NCBI GenBank assembly: GCA_002328415.1
Contig: DCXL01000001.1
Coordinates: 5,521-69,520, forward strand
Length of the DNA stretch: 64,000 bases
Direction: 5' to 3'
DNA from: Micavibrio sp. UBA2137
GTDB lineage: Bacteria; Pseudomonadota; Alphaproteobacteria; Micavibrionales; Micavibrionaceae
A program made the position numbers and the translations under genes. Positions 1 through 8,597 of this stretch are shown in pieces. A model generated the notes under the pieces. The model saw nothing but the letters and a program-made list of their open reading frames with translations, was not told the DNA's origin and ran no database searches. The number at the start of each line of letters is the position of its first letter. Position 1 is the first letter of the stretch.

Positions 1-483
1 GTCCTCGCGCTGTAGATTTTCAATCAGGCCAATTTCAAGCGCGGCTTTGTCTGAAAACTCTCTGATAATGACAGGAATTTCATGAATTCCTGCTTTTTGC
101 GCTGCGCGCCAACGACGCTCACCCGCAATAATCTCAAATTCTTCAGCATTAATCTCTCCGTCTGACTTTTTGACGCGTACAAGTAATGGCTGTAAAACAC
201 CGTGCTCTTTCATTGATGCTGCCAGCTCAGCAAGGGCATTTTCGTCAAAAATCGTTCTTGGCTGATAAGCCCCAGGGGAAATCTGACTTATGGCAATCAT
301 ACGTCTTTGCTTTTGGGGCGTTTGTTCCTGTGGACTAAACTGTGGATAAGTTGCTTCCTCGTCCTCGAACAGAGCCTCCAAACCCCGCCCCAAACCTCGT
401 TTTTTGAAGCTTTTTTCTAAGGCTGAAAAGGGATCGTCTTTTTTGGGGGACTTTTGGGCTTTATTTTGCTTTGTATCGCTCAC
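1..483 (-). CDS. parB: ParB chromosome-partitioning protein (C-terminus cut off by window edge)
   Basis: The visible 161 codons start at a GTG whose GTGA overlaps the parA stop codon, a typical coupled junction. The N-terminus holds the ParB signature RGLGRGLEALF at about residues 29-39, the segment that contacts ParA. Further on are the CTP-binding box AGERRWRAAQ (about residues 118-127) and the conserved IENLQRED at the very end of the visible part. The helix-turn-helix and dimerisation domains lie outside the window. ParB binds parS, spreads as a CTP-dependent clamp and loads SMC near the origin. Three perfect parS sites lie within 5 kb, so ligand and target are both present. A perfect DnaA-box match (TGTGGATAA) lies inside the gene at 341-349. 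Identification is secure. Confidence 0.97.
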   Translation of the reverse strand, partial: MSDTKQNKAQKSPKKDDPFSALEKSFKKRGLGRGLEALFEDEEATYPQFSPQEQTPQKQRRMIAISQISPGAYQPRTIFDENALAELAASMKEHGVLQPLLVRVKKSDGEINAEEFEIIAGERRWRAAQKAGIHEIPVIIREFSDKAALEIGLIENLQRED

Positions 484-1289
484 GAGGCAAGTCTTTCCGT
501 TGTTTCTGCTGTCTGTTCTTTCTCTCTTCTGATGACTTCGCCTGCAAATTTAATGTACGCCTTTGCGCCAGTTGACTTCATATCGTAAACAATTGCTGGA
601 AGTCCGTAAGAGGGGGCTTCTGATAACCTTACATTTCTTGGAATAACCGTCTGGTAAACAATGTCGCCAAAATGATCCCGTACGTCTTTTTCAACTTGGG
701 CAGAAAGATTGTTACGTCTGTCATACATTGTTAAAACAACGCCTTGGATTTCCAAATCAGGATTATACAGCTTACGCACACGGTTAATCGTTTTCGTCAG
801 GTGGCTTAATCCCTCAAGCGCAAAAAACTCACATTGAAGTGGAACAATGAGGGACTGAACCGCAACAAGCACATTGAGCGTCAAAAGCGTCAAGGATGGT
901 GGGCAATCCATAATAATATAATCATAACGTGTGCTAGCACTGATTTTATTGCGCAACACATATTCACGATGTTCTTTATCAACCAATTCGATCTCTGCGC
1001 CGGACAAGTGAATTGAGGAGGGTACAATATCCAAATTTGGAATTTTTGTTTGCATAACAAGGCTTTCGAAGCTCTCTTCGCCAAACAATAAATCGTACGA
1101 GCTTGCCTTAAGCTCTGAACGGCGAACACCCAAGCCAGTAGAGGCGTTTCCCTGTGCATCAAAGTCGATCAGGCAAACCTTTTTACCCATCGCGCTCAAC
1201 GCAGTCGCCAGATTTACTGCCGTTGTTGTTTTTCCAACGCCGCCTTTTTGATTAACAATTGCAATATACCGTGTTGTCGGTGATGTCAT
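480..1289 (-). CDS. parA: ParA chromosome-partitioning ATPase
   Basis: This 269-residue protein is a deviant-Walker-A ATPase of the ParA/Soj family. The N-terminus reads IAIVNQKGGVGKTTTAVNLA with the signature lysine of KGGVGKTT, followed by the switch segment DFDAQGNASTGLG and the Walker B-like IIMDCPPSL near residue 127. ParA-ATP binds DNA nonspecifically and is released by ParB, which pulls origin-proximal ParB-parS complexes toward the cell pole. The length is that of chromosomal ParA, not the longer plasmid type. It is the first gene of parA-parB, reading away from rsmG across a 117-base gap. The order rsmG-parA-parB is the conserved bacterial origin-side arrangement. Confidence 0.98.
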   Translation of the reverse strand: MTSPTTRYIAIVNQKGGVGKTTTAVNLATALSAMGKKVCLIDFDAQGNASTGLGVRRSELKASSYDLLFGEESFESLVMQTKIPNLDIVPSSIHLSGAEIELVDKEHREYVLRNKISASTRYDYIIMDCPPSLTLLTLNVLVAVQSLIVPLQCEFFALEGLSHLTKTINRVRKLYNPDLEIQGVVLTMYDRRNNLSAQVEKDVRDHFGDIVYQTVIPRNVRLSEAPSYGLPAIVYDMKSTGAKAYIKFAGEVIRREKEQTAETTERLAS

Positions 1290-1385
1290 GACACACTCCC
1301 TCGGGGGTAACGCAGATTTAATAATGTTTTATATATAAATGAAATTTATAGGAAAAATCAAACTTTTGATAAGTTACTTTAAGCC

Positions 1386-1394
1386 TTATACACA
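1386..1394 (+). promoter_or_regulatory. DnaA-box match between parA and rsmG
   Basis: TTATACACA matches the DnaA-box consensus TTATNCACA exactly. It sits in the 117-base AT-rich gap between parA and rsmG, beside the run tttatatataaatgaa. A single box does not make an origin, so it could instead serve DnaA-dependent control of parAB or be chance. The better origin candidate is the gap next to hemE. Confidence 0.4.
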
Positions 1395-1406
1395 AGCGTT
1401 AAGCTA

Positions 1407-2039
1407 TTAAATTGGTCTTACCGATGAAATTTCTAGAACTTGCGCCTCATTATGTGTCACGCTTTGGTGTTTCTTGAACTCAAATTTATAATGTTTTTGG
1501 GCGTCTTTAATTTCACTTTCCCATTGCGCACCCTTCAAAAATAGAAGCCGTGTGTGCGCCTTACTCATAGCGGGAAAAAGAATAAAACAATAGTTAAGCA
1601 GCTCTAAAAGCGGCGCTAGGGCGCGCGCTGTAATGATATCTGGGCAACTCTGCATTGGTTCAACGCCTTCAATACGTGAATTGACAACCTCTGTATTGGC
1701 ATTTGTTTCACGTGAAACAGTGCGCAGAAAACTACATTTTCTCTGATCTGATTCAATAAGCGTAACGTGCAAGTCTGTGGTAATGGCCAGAACAAGGCCC
1801 GGAAAACCTCCCCCGCTACCCAAATCGACGCATGTTTTGTCATTAGTATTTACCAGCGCTGCCAGTTGCGCGCTATCTACAAAGTGGCGCTCCCAATAGC
1901 TATTTACATCCTGTTGCCCGCTCACCAAGTTGATTTTAGGCTGCCATTTTTCAAGAAGGCGCAAATAGATTTGCAGATTATCCTCCTGCGACGTGTCAAT
2001 TTGGGCATCAAGCGGCTTTTTCACTGCGCTTACCTTCAT
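1407..2039 (-). CDS. rsmG: 16S rRNA (guanine-N7) methyltransferase RsmG (GidB)
   Basis: RsmG methylates G527 of 16S rRNA at N7 using S-adenosylmethionine. The protein from the chosen ATG is 210 residues, the normal family length. It contains the family segment [10 protein letters not shown], then [10 protein letters not shown], and the SAM-binding loop [16 protein letters not shown] followed by an acidic strand end (LIESD). The longer upstream frame would run further into mnmG, so the start MKVSAVKK was preferred; it still overlaps the mnmG 3' end by 32 bases, implying coupling. A perfect parS palindrome lies in the coding sequence and encodes VSRET within [10 protein letters not shown]. That segment follows the SAM motif and is naturally Arg/Glu-rich in this family. 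Confidence 0.96.
   Translation of the reverse strand: MKVSAVKKPLDAQIDTSQEDNLQIYLRLLEKWQPKINLVSGQQDVNSYWERHFVDSAQLAALVNTNDKTCVDLGSGGGFPGLVLAITTDLHVTLIESDQRKCSFLRTVSRETNANTEVVNSRIEGVEPMQSCPDIITARALAPLLELLNYCFILFPAMSKAHTRLLFLKGAQWESEIKDAQKHYKFEFKKHQSVTHNEAQVLEISSVRPI
1704..1719. promoter_or_regulatory. parS centromere site 1 (inside rsmG)
   Basis: TGTTTCACGTGAAACA is a perfect 16-base palindrome identical to the canonical bacterial parS. It lies within rsmG about 1.2 kb from parB and reads as Val-Ser-Arg-Glu-Thr on the coding strand. Confidence 0.95.
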
Positions 2040-3915
2040 TGGCTTTGATGTGACGAAGGATGGCCACAACCGCGGCTGGCGTAATCCCTTGCAGACGCGA
2101 GGCCGCGCCCAGCGTATCAGGTCGATTGCTTTTTAGGATTTGCACAACCTCATTCGAAAGTGACCCTATAGCTGAATACTCAAGATTGCCTGGGATTTCT
2201 AGATTTTCATCCTTTTTAAAGGCCGCAATATCACTTTCTTGTCGCGCCATGTAACCGCTGTAGGTCGCATCTATTTCAATCTGCTCCTTAATGTCAAATG
2301 CCAAGCTAGACAACTGAGGCCAGATTTTTTCCAATTCTTGCCAGCCAATATTAGGATAGCGCAGAAGGTCATAAACTGTTCTATAGCGCCCGTCCTGATT
2401 AATATTTACACCATGTTCTTTTAATGTATTTGGTGTTGCCTTAAGCTTCTGCACGAGGAGCAGGGCCTTGTTTAGCTTTTCTTTTTTCTGTGTCCAGGCC
2501 TCTGCGCGAGCGCCTCCAACACAACCAATGTGCATACCCAATTCTGTTAGGCGCGCGTCTGCATTATCCGCACGCAAAGTCAGGCGATATTCTGCGCGAC
2601 TAGTAAACATACGATAAGGCTCGCTTACACCTTTATTTACCAAATCATCTATTAAAACACCGATATACGCTTGCGAGCGATCAAGAATAAAGCGTGATGT
2701 TTCACGTGAAACATTTTGGCCATTTGATGACAGGGCTGCATTAATGCCCGCCATTAACCCTTGCGCAGCTGCCTCCTCATATCCGGTCGTGCCATTAATT
2801 TGCCCAGCCAGAAACAAGCTTTTAATTTGCGATGTCTCTAGCGTGCGTGATAAGCAGCGCGGATCAACATAGTCATATTCAATGGCATAGGCCCATTCCG
2901 CAACGCGGCAATTTTCAAGACCACGAATGGTTTTCAACATTTTCTCCTGTACGTCTATAGGAAGCGCATTTGAAATACCATTAGGATAGACAAGATCGCT
3001 CTCTAGACCCTCAGGCTCGAGGAAAATCTGGTGTTGTTCCTTATCAGCAAAGCGTGTGACCTTATCCTCAATAGACGGGCAATAGCGCGGGCCCTGACCT
3101 TTAATTTGTCCTGAGTAAAGGGGGGCTTGGTGCAGATTGTCTCGTATAACCTTATGGGTGTTCTCATTTGTATGCGTTATATAGCAGGAGATCTGCGGCA
3201 CTTCTATCTCATTGTTTAAAAAAGAAAAAGGCTGCGGGGTTTCGTCCCCAGGCTGCTCAATGCACTTGCTCCAGTCAATTGAATGCTTGTAAATACGTGC
3301 GGGCGTACCTGTCTTCAGGCGCCCCAGCGGGAATTTGTGTTTCTCAAGTGTAAGCGCCAATCCAGTAGAGGGTTTTTCACCAACGCGACCTGCGGATATT
3401 TGCTCTTTCCCGCGATGAATGATACCGCGCAAAAACGTTCCAGTAGTGATGACAACGGCGTTTGCGTGCATTTCTTCGCCCGTTTCCAAAACGACACCGC
3501 ACACAGCATTGTCCTCAATGATTATATCTTCCACTGCGGCAGCAACACACTCCAGATTATTTTGCTCTGCGAGCGCTTCTTGCATTGCCTGTTTATAAAG
3601 AGCGCGGTCAGCTTGCGCGCGCGGGCCGCGAACAGCCGCCCCTTTTGAGGCGTTCAACATACGATATTGGATGCCTGCCTTATCAATGACACGCCCCATA
3701 AGCCCATCAAGCGCATCAACTTCACGCACCAAATGCCCTTTCCCCAAACCACCTATGGCAGGATTACAGGACATGGTACCAATCGTATCGAGCTTATGTG
3801 TCACGAGCGCCGTTTGTGCGCCCATGCGTGCACTGGCAGCTGCGGCCTCGCATCCTGCATGGCCGCCCCCGATTACAATGACATCATATTTTTGATCGTT
3901 TGAGCTCATGCGCAT
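2008..3915 (-). CDS. mnmG: tRNA uridine-5-carboxymethylaminomethyl modification enzyme MnmG (GidA)
   Basis: MnmG is the FAD-dependent partner of MnmE. Together they install the carboxymethylaminomethyl group at U34 of several tRNAs. The dinucleotide-binding fold [15 protein letters not shown] lies at about residues 11-25, followed by [21 protein letters not shown], a strongly conserved MnmG segment. Later hallmarks include the [10 protein letters not shown] stretch and [17 protein letters not shown]. At 635 residues it is full length. A second in-frame ATG six bases downstream (MSSNDQ) is equally possible as start. It is followed by rsmG with a 32-base overlap and preceded by mnmE. A perfect parS lies within it, encoding VSRET in NVSRETSRF. 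Confidence 0.98.
   Translation of the reverse strand: MRMSSNDQKYDVIVIGGGHAGCEAAAASARMGAQTALVTHKLDTIGTMSCNPAIGGLGKGHLVREVDALDGLMGRVIDKAGIQYRMLNASKGAAVRGPRAQADRALYKQAMQEALAEQNNLECVAAAVEDIIIEDNAVCGVVLETGEEMHANAVVITTGTFLRGIIHRGKEQISAGRVGEKPSTGLALTLEKHKFPLGRLKTGTPARIYKHSIDWSKCIEQPGDETPQPFSFLNNEIEVPQISCYITHTNENTHKVIRDNLHQAPLYSGQIKGQGPRYCPSIEDKVTRFADKEQHQIFLEPEGLESDLVYPNGISNALPIDVQEKMLKTIRGLENCRVAEWAYAIEYDYVDPRCLSRTLETSQIKSLFLAGQINGTTGYEEAAAQGLMAGINAALSSNGQNVSRETSRFILDRSQAYIGVLIDDLVNKGVSEPYRMFTSRAEYRLTLRADNADARLTELGMHIGCVGGARAEAWTQKKEKLNKALLLVQKLKATPNTLKEHGVNINQDGRYRTVYDLLRYPNIGWQELEKIWPQLSSLAFDIKEQIEIDATYSGYMARQESDIAAFKKDENLEIPGNLEYSAIGSLSNEVVQILKSNRPDTLGAASRLQGITPAAVVAILRHIKANEGKRSEKAA
2698..2713. 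promoter_or_regulatory. parS centromere site 2 (inside mnmG)
   Basis: This is a second perfect copy of TGTTTCACGTGAAACA, about 1 kb from the first. It also reads Val-Ser-Arg-Glu-Thr in frame, in a part of MnmG (NVSRETSRF) between conserved blocks. Confidence 0.95.
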
Positions 3916-3968
3916 TCATATAGCGCAAAATGAGAAATCTTGCCAGAAAATAAAGGAGATTACGGAAA

Positions 3969-5321
3969 CTACTTTCCGATACAAAAATCTTGAAAGATAA
4001 CATCAAGCAAATTTTCAACATCAACACGCCCCGTAATATTACCTATTGCACGGATTGCAAGACGAATATCCTCGCTCATTAAGTCTATTTGTGGCGCAAC
4101 CAGCGCGCGACCCAAGGCCTCCAAAGATTCCTCAAGAGCAATGCGATGCCTCTTACGCGTCAATGAGAGCGAGCCTGTCTTCCCAAGTATTTCCTTGGCA
4201 CGGCGCTCAATTTCCTTCAGAAGCCCGCCTAAATTTTCTTCATTCTTTGCGGAAATCGGAATATAAACATCTTCATCAATATCGGCGGCCTTTTCGTCCC
4301 ATTTATTTGCAACTAAAATTGACCTTTCATCGACCAATTGAAGCGTGTTTTGTTGGGTGACTATCTCTTGGGAGGCGTCAAAAACCAGAATTTTAATATT
4401 CGCCGCCTGTGCCACCTTTAGCGCGCGCGCTATACCCTCTTTCTCAATACCGTCTTGGCCTTCATCCGTTAATTGCTCAGGGCGCAAACCGGCTGTATCG
4501 CTTAAAATAACGGGGACGCCGCCAATATTTAGATGGCCTTCAAGCACGTCGCGCGTTGTTCCGGGAATATTAGAGACAAGCGCCACATCGCGCCGCATCA
4601 AAGCGTTCATCAGGGTTGATTTGCCCGCATTAGGGGCACCAATCACGGCCACGCGTACGCCGTCGCGCAACATTTCACCGCGGCGATTATCATTAAGGTG
4701 GTTTGCAATATCGTCCTTAAGAATTACAAGGTCGTCTTTTGCAGATGATAAAACATTATCGGGCAATTCCTCGTCGGCAAAATCAATGGCAGCCTCGACG
4801 TAAGCTAATGCATGCCTCAACCTGTCCGCCCAACCTTGATAAAGCCTTCCCAAATTACCCTCTAACTGGGACAGCGCCTGATCCTTTTGAAGCTGCGTTT
4901 GGGCATGAATCAGGTCGGCCACCGCTTCTGCCTCCGTTAAGTCCATTTTTCCATTTTCAAAGGCACGGCGCGTAAATTCCCCAGGCTCTGCCAATCTCAA
5001 CCCCTTAATCTTAGCAAGGGCCTCCAACAAAGCTTCAATAACCGCAACAGAGCCATGGCAGTGAATCTCTACGCAATCTTCCCCTGTGTAACTTTCAGGA
5101 TTTTTAAAATAGACAACCACTGCATGATCCAATGTTTCACGTGAAACAGGATCAACAAGTTTGCATAATGTCGCTTTGCGCGTCACTAAACTACTTTTTC
5201 CACTAATTTCCAACGCGGTACTATACGCCCCTGATCCAGAAAGGCGAATGATCGCCACGCCCGACATGCCGTATGGCGTCGAGAGCGCAAAAATTGTGTC
5301 CGCGTGCGGTGTCTTAGACAT
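3969..5321 (-). CDS. mnmE: tRNA modification GTPase MnmE (TrmE)
   Basis: The 450-residue protein starts at MSKTPHADTIFALSTPYG, chosen because AAAGGA lies about eight bases upstream and because this is the conserved MnmE N-terminus. The N-terminal tetrahydrofolate-binding domain is followed by an embedded G domain: P-loop GAPNAGKST, switch-II DTAGLR and guanine-specificity motif NKWD. The chain ends in FCIGK, the C-terminal CxGK motif needed for activity. MnmE and MnmG act as a complex in tRNA wobble-uridine modification, which matches their adjacency. The start is 79 bases from a divergent gene, so the two share a promoter region. A perfect parS site encodes VSRET in the PVSRETLDH segment. 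Confidence 0.98.
   Translation of the reverse strand: MSKTPHADTIFALSTPYGMSGVAIIRLSGSGAYSTALEISGKSSLVTRKATLCKLVDPVSRETLDHAVVVYFKNPESYTGEDCVEIHCHGSVAVIEALLEALAKIKGLRLAEPGEFTRRAFENGKMDLTEAEAVADLIHAQTQLQKDQALSQLEGNLGRLYQGWADRLRHALAYVEAAIDFADEELPDNVLSSAKDDLVILKDDIANHLNDNRRGEMLRDGVRVAVIGAPNAGKSTLMNALMRRDVALVSNIPGTTRDVLEGHLNIGGVPVILSDTAGLRPEQLTDEGQDGIEKEGIARALKVAQAANIKILVFDASQEIVTQQNTLQLVDERSILVANKWDEKAADIDEDVYIPISAKNEENLGGLLKEIERRAKEILGKTGSLSLTRKRHRIALEESLEALGRALVAPQIDLMSEDIRLAIRAIGNITGRVDVENLLDVIFQDFCIGK
5133..5148. promoter_or_regulatory. parS centromere site 3 (inside mnmE)
   Basis: This is the third perfect copy of TGTTTCACGTGAAACA, about 2.4 kb from the second. It again lies in coding sequence and encodes Val-Ser-Arg-Glu-Thr in MnmE. 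No further perfect copy was found by eye in the window. Confidence 0.95.
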
Positions 5322-5399
5322 AGTATTTCCTTTTAATTTCGTGACCTTACTCAAATTAGAGGCTTTATTAAAGCCTTCTTTCAATAGTATGCTTAAAAC

Positions 5400-7010
5400 A
5401 TGATAACCCAAACACCGCCAGACATGCCAGACGACAACGCCTATGTGCTATCAGAGCCAGCGCAGAAAGCTATATTGGCCAAAATAAATGCCGAGTTACA
5501 TGGAAATATCGACAAACAGGACGCGCTCTCAATAAAGTCTTATACGGGTAAAATTTATAAGGTAGAGGCACACACCACAATATCGCTTCACTGTGCATGC
5601 GAAACACAAGCGGTCGCGGGTAAACAAGCATCAGGTGAAGCGCTCCCAAGTATAAATGCGCTCAATGAAAAGCGCCACGCGCTTGAAGCCGCACAGTTCG
5701 ACACGTCAGATTTTAATCTTGTGCGCAAGGCTATAATAGACGATTCCGCAAAGGGGCTTGGGCCGTCAAAAACACATCGAATAAAAGAGCTTTCCAAAAC
5801 CTATTGTGCCCACGAAGAATGCGCTCAATGTCATGGGCAGGGCAGCTCATCTTGCCAAACATGTGGTGGACGCGGACAATCAACATGCAATGGATGCTCG
5901 GGACGCAAAAACACACCCTGTCGCAATTGCCGTGGAACGGGTCGCATGCAAGGCGCACAGCCTGGCAAACAGGTAACGTGCACATTGTGCCAGGGCCGAG
6001 GACAAACCGTATGCGGGACATGCGCTGGACGCGGTCAAACCGCTTGTCGTGCCTGTAATGGGCGGGGGGAGAGTGTTTGTGGTGCATGTAATGGAACGAG
6101 GTCGACAACAACCACTCTTAAAAGCCTTGTCACCGCACAGACAAAATTTCACGTCAATGGCGATAGTCCAGCGGGCCTAAAGCGAGCTCTGTTACTCAAA
6201 GCAGACATGCTCTACAAAAGCGAAAATTTAAGCCTCATGATTGCACCTCAGGAAAAAGAGCACGACAAAGAAATTCATTACACGCTTAATCTGCCTTTCG
6301 GAACGCTCTTAATTACAGATGGAGAAAAATCATATGAACTGGACATCATCGGACGCAATGCCCTGATAGCCGAGTGCCCTCCCATTCTTGATGATTACAT
6401 GCGCGCAGAGCGTGGCCAATTAAAGCGGGCGGCAACCCAAAAAACCACAGCTTTGAGCGCGCTAAAGAATCTCACTCAAAAAAGACTTTTTAGGGAAACA
6501 TTTATCGCGGGCGCTCGCGCACCAGAGAGCAGGGCGGCAAGTCTTCTAGTTAAGCGTTATCGCTACACAACTACTGCCAACACACATCTTGAAAATGTGC
6601 GATATGCGAAGCGAGCTCTCCACGGACTAACCAGACGCACCCGATATAGCTCTCTCGTTTATGGGCTGGGGGGCGCAGGATTATTACAGGCGCTTTACAA
6701 TTTTACGCCCTTGCGTGAAGTTCTTACCCAGCCGCCCAATATGGTTAAAGAGGCCGCTTTAGATATTGGCGTCTTTTTGCTAGGGCTTATTCTCAATATT
6801 GCGCTAGTTGAGTTTATGGGGCGTAAATCATTAAAATCAACTCTGAGAGCTCTTACAGGGCAGGCGGTCAAGGGGGGTATTAACTTTCAGCGTGGCCACA
6901 CAACATGGATATCGCTTGTTGCCAATATTGTTCTGGTTTTTGCAATCTGGTGTATTGCCATATTTGGTCTTGGGGAAACAATGCCTTCCTGGCTTTCTTT
7001 CCTCAATTAG
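5400..7010 (+). CDS. Cysteine-rich protein with eight CxxCxGxG-type zinc-finger repeats and a membrane C-terminus, function unknown
   Basis: The 536-residue protein has, at about residues 140-240, eight consecutive DnaJ-type zinc-ribbon repeats. Six read CxxCxGxG (CAQCHGQG, CQTCGGRG, CRNCRGTG, CTLCQGRG, CGTCAGRG, CRACNGRG) and two have a degenerate last position (CNGCSGRK, CGACNGTR). DnaJ has four, so this array is doubled. No J domain (HPD motif) is present. A soluble middle region of about 200 residues follows. The C-terminus carries three likely membrane segments: YGLGGAGLLQALY, IGVFLLGLILNIALVEF and ISLVANIVLVFAIWCIAIFG. The finger region may therefore be tethered at the inner membrane. 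It is divergent from mnmE with a 78-base gap and is the only plus-strand gene between parB and hemE. No function is assigned; a chaperone-like or thiol/zinc role is a guess. Confidence 0.85.
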   Translation: MITQTPPDMPDDNAYVLSEPAQKAILAKINAELHGNIDKQDALSIKSYTGKIYKVEAHTTISLHCACETQAVAGKQASGEALPSINALNEKRHALEAAQFDTSDFNLVRKAIIDDSAKGLGPSKTHRIKELSKTYCAHEECAQCHGQGSSSCQTCGGRGQSTCNGCSGRKNTPCRNCRGTGRMQGAQPGKQVTCTLCQGRGQTVCGTCAGRGQTACRACNGRGESVCGACNGTRSTTTTLKSLVTAQTKFHVNGDSPAGLKRALLLKADMLYKSENLSLMIAPQEKEHDKEIHYTLNLPFGTLLITDGEKSYELDIIGRNALIAECPPILDDYMRAERGQLKRAATQKTTALSALKNLTQKRLFRETFIAGARAPESRAASLLVKRYRYTTTANTHLENVRYAKRALHGLTRRTRYSSLVYGLGGAGLLQALYNFTPLREVLTQPPNMVKEAALDIGVFLLGLILNIALVEFMGRKSLKSTLRALTGQAVKGGINFQRGHTTWISLVANIVLVFAIWCIAIFGLGETMPSWLSFLN

Positions 7011-7013
7011 AAA

Positions 7014-7043
7014 CCCCCCACAGATATGGCGGTCTGTGAGGGG
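7014..7043. terminator. Hairpin between convergent genes
   Basis: The stem CCCCCCACAGA pairs with TCTGTGAGGGG with one C-A mismatch, around an 8-base loop (tatggcgg). It starts three bases after the stop codon of the zinc-finger gene. The plus strand lacks a T-run after it, while the minus-strand reading is followed by TTTCTAATT, so it may end minus-strand transcripts or act in both directions. Confidence 0.5.
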
Positions 7044-7146
7044 CTCAAAGCACTTGTTTCTGGTACGATCCAAATGCAGGTAAACAAAACTATCATCTTA
7101 CATAAGCGGGCGGGGCAACCTGACAATTATGAAAGACAAGTATCAT

Positions 7147-7653
7147 TTACCGACTTCTATAAAGCGCCTCTTGTTTTTTACAGTTTCTGTATGCGCTTAC
7201 GGCGAGTGCGGGGTTATCGTAAGTTTGCATCCAGACTGCAGGGGCAACTTCAGAAGGTATATCGCTGCGCTTTTTGATGGGTGGTATGGCAATTCGCACC
7301 CCAAGCATTAAACTAAGCGCAGCGGCTTGACCGGCTTTGCGCCGGGTTGGGTTCATGGCATTGGCATTTTGTTCTGCATATGCAGATGAAGGAGAATTAA
7401 CAAAATGCGCTGACTGCAGGATTTGAACACAGCCGTCTCTGCCAGAATTGGAGGATGTCGATGTTGTATCTAGTGATGCCCTTGCAGCATCAAGCCCTAC
7501 TTGATTGATATTTTCTGTAGTGAACGCATGCGCCTTTAGGGATAATGCACAAACACCGATAATTGTGCATACAAAAAATAGGCTCCAGACAAGCAACACC
7601 GCTTCAAAAGAACGGATTGGCTTCATTTTGTCATGCGAAGACGAAAGAGACAT
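7147..7653 (-). CDS. Hypothetical exported protein
   Basis: The 168-residue product has no recognised family. After a short polar stretch there is a signal-peptide-like hydrophobic segment (AVLLVWSLFFVCTIIGVCAL) ending near KAHAF, so the mature part is probably periplasmic. That part is rich in Ser, Asn and Ala, has two or three cysteines (RDGCVQIL, YRNCKKQ) and ends basic. An internal ATG (MKPIRSFE) nine codons in is an alternative start. GGTGG about ten bases upstream favours the longer form. It stands alone between a convergent gene and the L,D-transpeptidase gene. Coding status rests on the signal peptide and frame length, so it is less certain than its neighbours. Confidence 0.6.
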   Translation of the reverse strand: MSLSSSHDKMKPIRSFEAVLLVWSLFFVCTIIGVCALSLKAHAFTTENINQVGLDAARASLDTTSTSSNSGRDGCVQILQSAHFVNSPSSAYAEQNANAMNPTRRKAGQAAALSLMLGVRIAIPPIKKRSDIPSEVAPAVWMQTYDNPALAVSAYRNCKKQEALYRSR

Positions 7654-7826
7654 TAACTAACCACCACAAGAATAAGATTTATTGTTTAAGGTTTTTTATA
7701 TTATTATTATGTAAACCTATATTCTCATCTCACCATACTTTGGGCGCATGGGCTAGCTTTATCGTTTCAAAATTGAATAAGATTTTAATTAAATGCGAAC
7801 GCATTCTTCCAAAAGCGGCAGAGGCT

Positions 7827-8588
7827 CTAGTTTAAAGCAATACTTCCAAAGACATAAGCACCACCCTTAACGCCGACGAGCGGTGGGCGTTTTGTATCTT
7901 CAAACAAAAGATAGCCGACCTGTAGATTGCGCCAAAATGGATACCAAGGAGAGTCGATGTGCTCTATAAGATTTTGCTCGGTCATATGAAAAGGAAAGAT
8001 ATCAATCGGTACAGAGCGTTGCCCATATTGATGTGCTAAATCAACAATGGCATAAATTTCCTCGATCTGTTTATCAGTCATTGCATAACATCCAACGGAC
8101 TTGCAGCCGCCATGCACCATTATGAAGGAGCCAGTGCGTCCATAGGCACGATCGTATTTATTCGGATATTGAATGTTAAATGCTAAGTGATATTGACTAT
8201 TAGGGTTCATCCAGCCTGGCTCAACTGTATAAAATCCCTCTGGTGACTGCAGATCTCCTTCATAGAGCTTAGGCCCAAGTTCGCCAGAAAATTTACAAAT
8301 GGGATAGGTTTTATAAAGCACGTAGTCGCCTGAGACCTCATCACGCAGCCATGCTTGCAAAATGGCCGACCTTTTAAAGATACGCAGATAGACAGGGCTA
8401 CCCACGGCAAAGTTACGGCGCTCAAAATCCTGTTTCACACGATCTACGACGCGATCCTTATTCTGATCCCACCAAGTCACACTGTCTAGATATTGTCCAG
8501 CACAAGCCGAAAGAAAAAACAGGGAAAATAAAATTAAAAATGTGGGGCTTCTCTTAAATGTATGCGCAGAAAAAAACGGCACAAACAT
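7827..8588 (-). CDS. L,D-transpeptidase family lipoprotein (YafK/ErfK-like)
   Basis: The 253-residue protein contains the L,D-transpeptidase catalytic motif in the form IMVHGGCKSVGCYAMTD (about residues 153-169), where VGCYAM holds the nucleophilic cysteine and HGG the conserved histidine. Such enzymes form 3-3 peptidoglycan cross-links or attach proteins to murein; the YafK-type subgroup resembles this motif most. The N-terminus has a hydrophobic stretch ending LFFLSACAG, a plausible lipobox, so it is probably lipid-anchored on the periplasmic side. It starts nine bases after the rho stop codon and may be co-transcribed with rho. It is upstream of nothing recognisable in cell-wall synthesis. 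Substrate and acceptor cannot be told from sequence. Confidence 0.88.
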   Translation of the reverse strand: MFVPFFSAHTFKRSPTFLILFSLFFLSACAGQYLDSVTWWDQNKDRVVDRVKQDFERRNFAVGSPVYLRIFKRSAILQAWLRDEVSGDYVLYKTYPICKFSGELGPKLYEGDLQSPEGFYTVEPGWMNPNSQYHLAFNIQYPNKYDRAYGRTGSFIMVHGGCKSVGCYAMTDKQIEEIYAIVDLAHQYGQRSVPIDIFPFHMTEQNLIEHIDSPWYPFWRNLQVGYLLFEDTKRPPLVGVKGGAYVFGSIALN

Positions 8589-8597
8589 AACACAGAC

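Noticed and set aside
1290..1406. parA-rsmG gap as the replication origin
   Set aside because: It has one perfect DnaA box and is AT-rich, but it is only 117 bases and has no cluster of boxes. The hemE-side gap has better context.
3168..3648. Plus-strand open frames inside mnmG and other long antisense frames
   Set aside because: They lie in fully conserved genes on the other strand and show no family motifs.
5400..7010. Calling the zinc-finger protein DnaJ
   Set aside because: There is no J domain or HPD motif. The finger array is twice the DnaJ length and the C-terminus has membrane helices.
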